Under the pieces are notes generated by a model. That model saw only the letters and a program-made list of their open reading frames with translations, was not told where the DNA came from and ran no database searches. This document shows positions 58,732-64,000 of a DNA stretch of 64,000 bases, piece after piece; within the stretch, counting starts at the first letter, position 1; each line of letters opens with the position of its first letter. The stretch is from JAJRVM01 sp963700515 (GTDB taxonomy: Bacteria > Planctomycetota > Planctomycetia > Pirellulales > Pirellulaceae), in the NCBI GenBank assembly GCA_963700515.1, contig CAVOXY010000001.1, positions 468,125 through 532,124 of the forward strand, written 5' to 3'. A program made the position numbers and the translations under genes.

Positions 58732-60160
58732 CTATCGCGGCTCAATGGTAATGATCGCGCGCCGATAGGCGACCAGACTCGGCACGCCGTCGTCCTCCAC
58801 CTGCAGAATCACGTGCAGCGTCTCGGCCTTGTCGACCTTGGGTGCCATCAAGGATGTCTCCTCCCCTTCCTCGGCGCTGATCGCGACCGGTCCGCTACAT
58901 GTACCGGCCTCGCGATAGAGGAACCACTTTACGTGAAGTGAATTTCCATCAGGATCGGCGGAGCCCTGAGCGGACAGCGTGATGGTCTCGCCGAGGACTG
59001 GTGGTCATTTCCAGCACGTTCTTGGTCCGATCACCGCAGAGGACGGCGACGGGATTATGGTTGGCTTTGTGGAAATCGTCGGTGGTGCACCAGTCCATGC
59101 GGGCGGCGAAATCGTGCTGATAATGTTCACGCCAGCGCCAGATGGTGGCTGGGTCGGACGTCACGGTCTGGCCGTTGTCGGCGGTCTACGGTATCGCGAC
59201 TGTCCTGGTTATTGGTCCAGATGGGACGTGATTCCCCGTACGCCTGGTACAGTGCGTAGCGACCGCCCCAGCCACCGTAGCTCGGGCTGACGTGCCACGC
59301 CAAGCCGTTGTTGACCAGGCCCAGAAAAGACGGCGTGTCCCCTTCCATGATGTAGGCGAATCTGGGGTAGAGCGCACCAAGCGGTCCATGATCTCGGATG
59401 ATGTTCCTTTCCAGCCACGGGTTGTCGACAAGCTCGAACTTGTGCAACGGGCCGTTCTTGTAGTGGCGGTCACCACTGATCCCGGTCCAGGTGGCGCGCT
59501 AGTATTCCTTCCAGTCCGTCGTACTTGGTGAGACAATGTAAAACAGTTCGGGAACTCGCCGCAACCACGGTCCGGCGTCGTCCTGGTCGGAAATGGTATA
59601 GACGCGCAGCCGCGACACGAGGGTCTGCAGTTCTTCCGGCGAGCGATCGCGGCGCGCGTCCCACAGTGCCTGGGCCAGCGTGTTGGCGCCACCCCATACG
59701 CTGACCCAGAGCGGCCGCGGGTCATCCCGATCCGCGGCCGAGAGCAGTTGCGCGGGAGCCGTCGGTGCTCTTGCCATCTCCGACAGCTGCCATGCCGTAG
59801 GCGGGTTGGCCGGTCTTCGTGACGCTCAGCAATTGCTCCGCCGTTGGATAGCCCGGCGCATGCACGAGCAGATGATCTCGCACCTGGGCGTAGGCTTCGA
59901 TTTGCCGATGGATCAAGTCCACTCGCCTACCCGATCGCAACCAGGTAGATGTGGTAGCCACCAGACCCTCGACGTCGTACTCGTTGGCATAGACCAGAAA
60001 CCGCACCAGAGATTCTTCGTCATCCGGTTCGTTCGAGATATCGGTCAACACAAACACGCGAGGTCTGGTGACAGTTTCGTCAGCGGCGACTGTCGCCGCC
60101 AACAGCCAAGCCGAGATGCACTACACACAATAAGGACCGGATACCCAATCTGTTGTTCAT
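58732..60160 (-). CDS. DUF1593 / Sde182-like nucleoside hydrolase-fold protein (multiply frameshifted)
   Basis: About 475 residues, with at least five indels (near 60,105, 59,750, 59,490, 59,190 and 58,995). ATG 60160 follows AGGA and starts a signal peptide (LGIRSLLCVVHLGLA). Then come RVFVLTDISNEPDDEESLVRFL (metal-site Asp cluster of the nucleoside-hydrolase fold), LWVSVWGGANTLAQAL, and WLERNIIRDHGPLGALYPR. The C-terminal domain reads TITLSAQGSADPDGNSLHVKW and ends ITIEPR before a TAG at 58,732-58,734. This Ig-like C-terminal domain is typical of the family, which is linked to polysaccharide degradation. Substrate unknown. Confidence 0.78.
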
Positions 60161-60397
60161 GATCTGTGTCCTGTTTAGTGCAGGCCTATTCAGTGCAGTT
60201 CCACGATGCCCCAGACATGATCGCACGACACGTGAATGCGATGTCATGAAGGCATCATATTTGCAGGCACTTACGCCGGCAACCGTGCCGTCTCGTATGT
60301 TCGCCGCTGCGGTTCGGCGATTGACTGTGGCGGCAGACCGGGACGGGAGTATAATCAAGACCGACGATACATCATTTTCCCCACTGGAAACGCGGCC

Positions 60398-61094
60398 GTG
60401 ACAAAAATATTCCGGTTCGTCCTAACTTGTCTCTTGGTGTATCGGTTGCGGCCGCACCTTGCAGCGGTGCCGACAGATGGACACCCGAACGTGCCGGCAA
60501 TGGAGCGAAGAGGTAGGCGCGATTCGTGGCTGCAACTTTCTGCCCAGTACGGCGGGCAATTCGACCGAATTCTGGCAGCGCGAGGACTGCGCGAAGAGGT
60601 GATTGATCGAGAACTGGAACTGGCAGCCGCCACCGGCTTCAATTCGGTACGCGTCTTCCTTCAATACCTTGTCTGGGAGCACGACCCCGAGGGGCTGTTG
60701 CAGCGGATGCATCGCTTCATGGATATGGCAGCTTCCCACGGCATTCGCACAATGTGGGTATTGTTTGACGATTGCGCATTCGGTTATCCTCCCGCAACCG
60801 ACCCGTATCCGGGCCGCAAGGCGACCCGAAGCCGGGCGAGTATTCCCCCTTCTGGACCCCGAGTCCTGGGCATTCGCGGATCGATCAGGCGGCAGCGCAG
60901 TTGAAATTGGAATCGTACGTGCGGGCTGTTGTAGGCCGCTTTCACCAGGACCCAAGAGTGATTGCCTGGGATCTCTACAACGAGCCGGCAACTCCGGCGC
61001 CGGCGCTCGCAGCGAGCAACTGGTCGAAGCGTGTTTTTCCTGGGCTCGCCGAGAGGAGCCCGTTCAACCGCTGACCGTGGGCCTGTGGTCCGAT
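60398..61094 (+). CDS. GH5-like glycosidase, truncated by the contig junction (frameshifted)
   Basis: A GTG start at 60,398 opens a signal-like leader. Joined across frames, the sequence reads GAIRGCNFLPSTAGNSTEFWQ, then VIDRELELAAATGFNSVRVFLQYLVWEHDPEGLL, IRTMWVLFDDCAFG, WDLYNEPATPAPA (NEP with the candidate acid/base Glu) and QPLTVGLWSD, which fits a GH5-type TIM barrel. At least three indels are needed. Family-like sequence stops at ~61,094 and is followed by unrelated sequence, so the last third of the enzyme, including the nucleophile Glu, is missing. Confidence 0.7.
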
Positions 61095-61098
61095 GTAG
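61088..61098. other. Probable chimeric junction
   Basis: To the left, + strand sequence codes for the middle of a glycosidase (QPLTVGLWSD). To the right, minus-strand sequence codes for a different protein up to FKKPFMVYI. Both stop within a few bases of each other, so two genes are cut at the same point and joined tail to tail. Confidence 0.75.
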
Positions 61099-61333
61099 AC
61101 CATGAACGGCTTTTTGAACTTGACGGAGATCTCCTCCTCGTTCTGAAGATCTCCCCCCACCCGCTGCTGCTTGTGAAAGGTGGCGGTGTAATCATCGACC
61201 CTCCTTAAATCCGTTCTCCGCTTCCTTGAGGAGCATGATGAGATCGGGAGGGGGTCGAGCCCGTTGATCCTCCACTCCGGGGCACCCGTTATCAGCGCCA
61301 CACAGAGCCGTAGCAGAATATCCGCATTTGCAT
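61098..61333 (-). CDS. DUF1571-like protein, truncated by the junction (frameshifted)
   Basis: Fragment of ~78 residues. From an ATG at 61,333 (three bases from the GH3-like stop) the repaired frame reads LCVALITGAPEWRINGLDPLPDLI, then LLKEAENGFKE and VDDYTATFHKQQRVGGDL, and EEISVKFKKPFMVYI. This resembles the start of DUF1571 or related outer-membrane lipoprotein-sorting-like proteins, in which a Tyr/Arg-rich strand and KFRKPF-type strand recur. At least two indels are present. The rest of the gene is lost at ~61,097. Confidence 0.5.
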
Positions 61334-61335
61334 TG

Positions 61336-63072
61336 TTAGTGGTCCTTCGTTTTCTTGCCGGGCCGGGCGCGCCTCAACTTCCGCTCCACATCGCGAAATC
61401 TCTTATGGTGGTCGAGCTGCGGATTCAGGTAGGGATGTTTATACTGCTCTGACCCTGCCTCCGCTCCTGGTAATGTGTTCCACCTTCCCCGCGCTCGAAC
61501 GCCCCCTGCTCGATCAGCCTCACGCGCGGCTTCCCCGGTCTGCCCGAGCGCCGCTTGCTCCTGTATTCCATATTCAGCGCCGCCAGCTTCTTGTCGAACC
61601 GCTCGGTGACACTCGCCAGGCAGCGCTCGCCTTCCACCCCGGTGAAGAGGCCGTCGATCCGTTCCTCCAGCAGGATATAGTAACAGGGCGGCAATTCCCA
61701 GCAGGGGCAGACCGTGAAAAGCGGTACCGTGAAACCGAGCTCGCGCTCGCATGCCTGGAAGGCCTCTACCACCTGGTGCTCGGAGATCTTCTCTCCGGTC
61801 AGTGAACTGATGCGGCTCCCCTTGTGGAGGAACTTCAGCACGGGGGTAGTGCCGAACCAGCCGGTTACCCGCACCACGTCGTTGATATTGTAGCGGAAAA
61901 ATCCTGAAGAGGTCGTGAGAATGAGGTAATAGTTCTTCCCCTCCTCGAGCTCGTGCGCGAGGAGCGTCCGTCCACCGTTCTGCCCCTCGTCAAATGGCAG
62001 GAACTCGTAGAAGCTGCTCGCGATGTCGAGGACGCCGCCCGCCGCCCCGTCCTCAACGGGTATCGTCATCCTGCCCTCCGATGCGATAAGCCCGGGGTCC
62101 CTGAGGGGCTTGTCTCCCCAGTAGGCCTTCACCAGGTCGAGATACGGGGTCAGCGTCCCTCCCGTCCAGCAGGCTATCACCTCGAGCTCCGGCCATACAT
62201 CGCGGGGCAGCAGTGCGCCCTCGCGCGCGGCGATGCCTTCAAGCCTCGCGGCCGCGGTGCGGTCTCCCCGGAATCCCCCTGGCGATGCGTCGCCTTATAT
62301 CCGGCGCCACATTGTCCGCGACGGAAAGCGTCCCGTCGTGTACGTCTCTTATGAGCTCCTCCGCGTTCTGTTCCAGGCAGCGGCCCAGGGCGACGAGGGT
62401 GCTGGGATTCGCCGCGATGAGCAGGCTGATCTTCTTCTGGAGCGCCAGCCTCATGATACAGTAATACTTGGGGTGATAATCCGCTATCCTGAACAGGTCC
62501 GCCGGGAGCGCGTATTTGAGGTGCGCGATCCTGTTCTGCGACTCGGCGATGAGCCCGGTCGCGGCGCCGCACGGCACGCCGCGCTCCGTAACGCCCTCGC
62601 GGCTCGGAGAGATTATGTGGAGTATCTTGTGATCGATGACCCGCGGGTGACCGTGAAGGAGGTACACCGCCCAGACGAGATTCCCCCGCAGCAAATCGCG
62701 GAAATAGCGCTCCGTGACCGGCACGTATTTGGGGACCGCTGTGGTGCCGCTCGTCATCGCGAACATCAGGAGCCTCTCGTCCGGGGGAAAGAGGATGTTC
62801 TGTTCTCCCCTGACGACCCTTTCCACCCAGGGGGCGAGGTCCCTGTAGTCGACGATCGGCACGGAGTTGCGGTAGACATCCGGCGTGGTAATGGACGAGA
62901 AGCGGTAGCGGCGTCCGTATTCCGTCCCCGCGCAGTATTTCAGCTTATCGAGCAGGACGCTCTTCTGCGTCTCGGCGCAGCGGGAGGTCTCCTTTTTGAA
63001 CTTCCTCTTGGCGCCGCGCCCGCGGAACTCCATGCAGGCCCGCAATAACCAGAACAGGAATGTATTGTGCAT
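61336..63072 (-). CDS. GH3/JAR1-like adenylating enzyme (frameshifted)
   Basis: About 578 residues, of the GH3 auxin-responsive-promoter family in the ANL superfamily (acyl-adenylating enzymes). Motifs: FAMTSGTTAVPKYVPVTERYF (P-loop-like adenylate motif), LIASEGRMTIPV, YYLILTTSSGFFRYNINDVVRVTG (the YRYxxGD-like motif), and LTGEKISEHQV. The C-terminus reads YKHPYLNPQLDHHKRFRDVER. Two frameshifts are inferred: one extra G at ~62,262-62,265 and one near 61,495. ATG 63072 is the best start. Substrate unknown; bacterial members are largely uncharacterised. Codon use differs from the planctomycete part (more AGG and ATA). Confidence 0.82.
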
Positions 63073-63183
63073 TCTAAAAAATTCCACTCGGCCCCGCCGG
63101 GTATCCCGGGCAGGGTTCCCCACGAATTCAGAAGCATCCGGGGAAAAGGGCGAACGGGCCGGCAGGGAGCAGGCGACGCACTA

Positions 63184-64000
63184 CTACTTCTTAAAGCCGG
63201 TGACGATACCGTACACTCCCAGCGGCTCGTTCAGGACCTGAAAATCGGAGAAGCCGCATTCCTCGAAGAGCTCGATCATCCTTCGAGGGGAACGGTAGTT
63301 TAAATGCCAGTTGAAGACCCTGCGCATATAGGGGTCGACACCGTGAGCGTTTTGCATGCTGTTCGCGAGCACGCTTCCCTCGGAGAGGAGTATATGATGG
63401 CATGTGAGAAGTAGTTCCCGCACCTGATCGTCGGTCAGGTACTCGAGTATACCGACCATCTTGACGATGTGCGGGGAGACCTCGACCTTCAGATGCTCCT
63501 CCAGTGATTTCGCGTTTCCCGCCATGAAACAGACCCTTTTCCCAAGCCCCTTGTCCTCAGCCATTTTTCGCCGAATTCGAATGCCTCCGTATCCTCATCA
63601 ATACAGACCGCAAAGACGTTGTCGGTCCTCGCGCTCTCCATCGCCTCCTGAACGTTGAAACCGGGACCCGTTCCTATCCCGACCACGTGGACATCTCCCC
63701 TTCCCTCGTAGTGGTGGATGAGTTCCCGTATCGTGTGAACGGCCATCCTCCAGCGGTTGCGGGCGGCGAGGGTGAGCACGGCTTTCTTCAGCATGAGCTT
63801 GTCGATCAGGCTTTGCGGCGCGGAGTTCCTGTAGGCGATAGCCATAGCCCTCCAGCCGCCCGGCCTGAGAATCGACTCCTTCGCAATGGGGCTGTCGCTC
63901 TGCTCGAGGAAGTCGCGGATCCATTTCTTTGGGAGTATGTAATTGATGAACGGGTTGATAAAAATCCGGTTGAGCGCCTTGCGCGGGAGCGAGAGCGTCT
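63184..64000 (-). CDS. Class I SAM-dependent methyltransferase-like protein, partial (frameshifted)
   Basis: At least 271 residues, open at the right edge. The first part (ALNRIFINPFINYILPKKWIRDFLEQ) is a lead-in domain. The methyltransferase core has VHVVGIGTGPGFNVQEAM (motif I, SAM binding, GxGxG), then VFAVCIDEDTEAF (acidic residue after strand 2), and ILEYLTDDQVRELLLTCHHIL. One base change at ~63,560 joins the two frames. It ends GIVTGFKK. It lies 112 bases upstream of the GH3-like gene on the same strand. Acceptor substrate unknown. Confidence 0.72.

Overview
The first ~61 kb look like one planctomycete genome, most likely of the Pirellulales type (my inference from gene content; no marker gene was searched). 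Evidence: several long PQQ-type beta-propeller proteins, a YTV-repeat protein and a cysteine-rich repeat protein of the kind linked to planctomycete cell walls, a TIGR03067-type domain, a PEP-CTERM protein, HEAT/TPR proteins with planctomycete-style architecture, an LPS gene (lpxB), and moderately high GC with loosely packed genes. The last ~2.9 kb (about 61,095 to the end) carry a different gene set (DUF1571-like, GH3/JAR1-like, SAM methyltransferase) and join the planctomycete part in the middle of two truncated genes on opposite strands. I read that as an assembly chimera.

Layout. 1-5.4 kb: FtsX-like permease, GT2 glycosyltransferase, lpxB, a Tat-exported nucleoside-hydrolase-like protein. 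5.4-10.1 kb: two divergent paralogous acyltransferase-3 membrane proteins flanked by inverted copies of a dispersed repeat. 10.1-13.2 kb: M20 peptidase, BFD-like [2Fe-2S] protein, basic small protein, lipoprotein. 13.3-19.5 kb: degenerate receiver protein, two beta-propeller proteins in tandem, cupin. 19.9-24.8 kb: Cys-rich repeat protein with a strong terminator, a HemD-HemE fusion for tetrapyrrole synthesis, a LOG-family protein translationally coupled to an unknown gene. 25.2-31.2 kb: an oversized Tex protein with two low-complexity insertions, a small conserved protein, TPR and HDOD proteins. 31.8-36.7 kb: small membrane protein, GT2, PepT, DEDD exonuclease, STAS protein. 37.4-44.7 kb: membrane protein, TIGR03067-glycosidase fusion, stem-loop repeat array, von Willebrand A protein, EEP nuclease family, HEAT protein. 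44.7-52 kb: large membrane protein, BRCT-MerR-TPR protein, YTV protein, HEAT protein, lipoate ligase-like protein. 52-61 kb: PEP-CTERM protein, beta-propeller lipoprotein, PAP2 protein, ferredoxin-nitroreductase, dienelactone hydrolase, DUF1593 protein, glycosidase fragment. 61.1-64 kb: foreign block.

Genes that plausibly work together: surface and envelope genes (lpxB, two GT2 enzymes, two acyltransferases, YTV and Cys-rich proteins, PEP-CTERM protein), heme synthesis (HemD-HemE), and sugar/nucleoside scavenging (nucleoside hydrolase, DUF1593, two glycosidases). No tRNA, rRNA, CRISPR array, transposase or phage gene was seen.

A major caveat: about half of the genes are split by single-base frameshifts, including essential ones. 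In twelve of fifteen genes with one break the full length is one base longer than a multiple of three, so I treat them as insertion-type sequencing errors and give merged coordinates. The clearest candidates for new biology are three families of dispersed hairpin repeats, the HemD-HemE fusion, the insert-bearing Tex and the BRCT-MerR-TPR protein.
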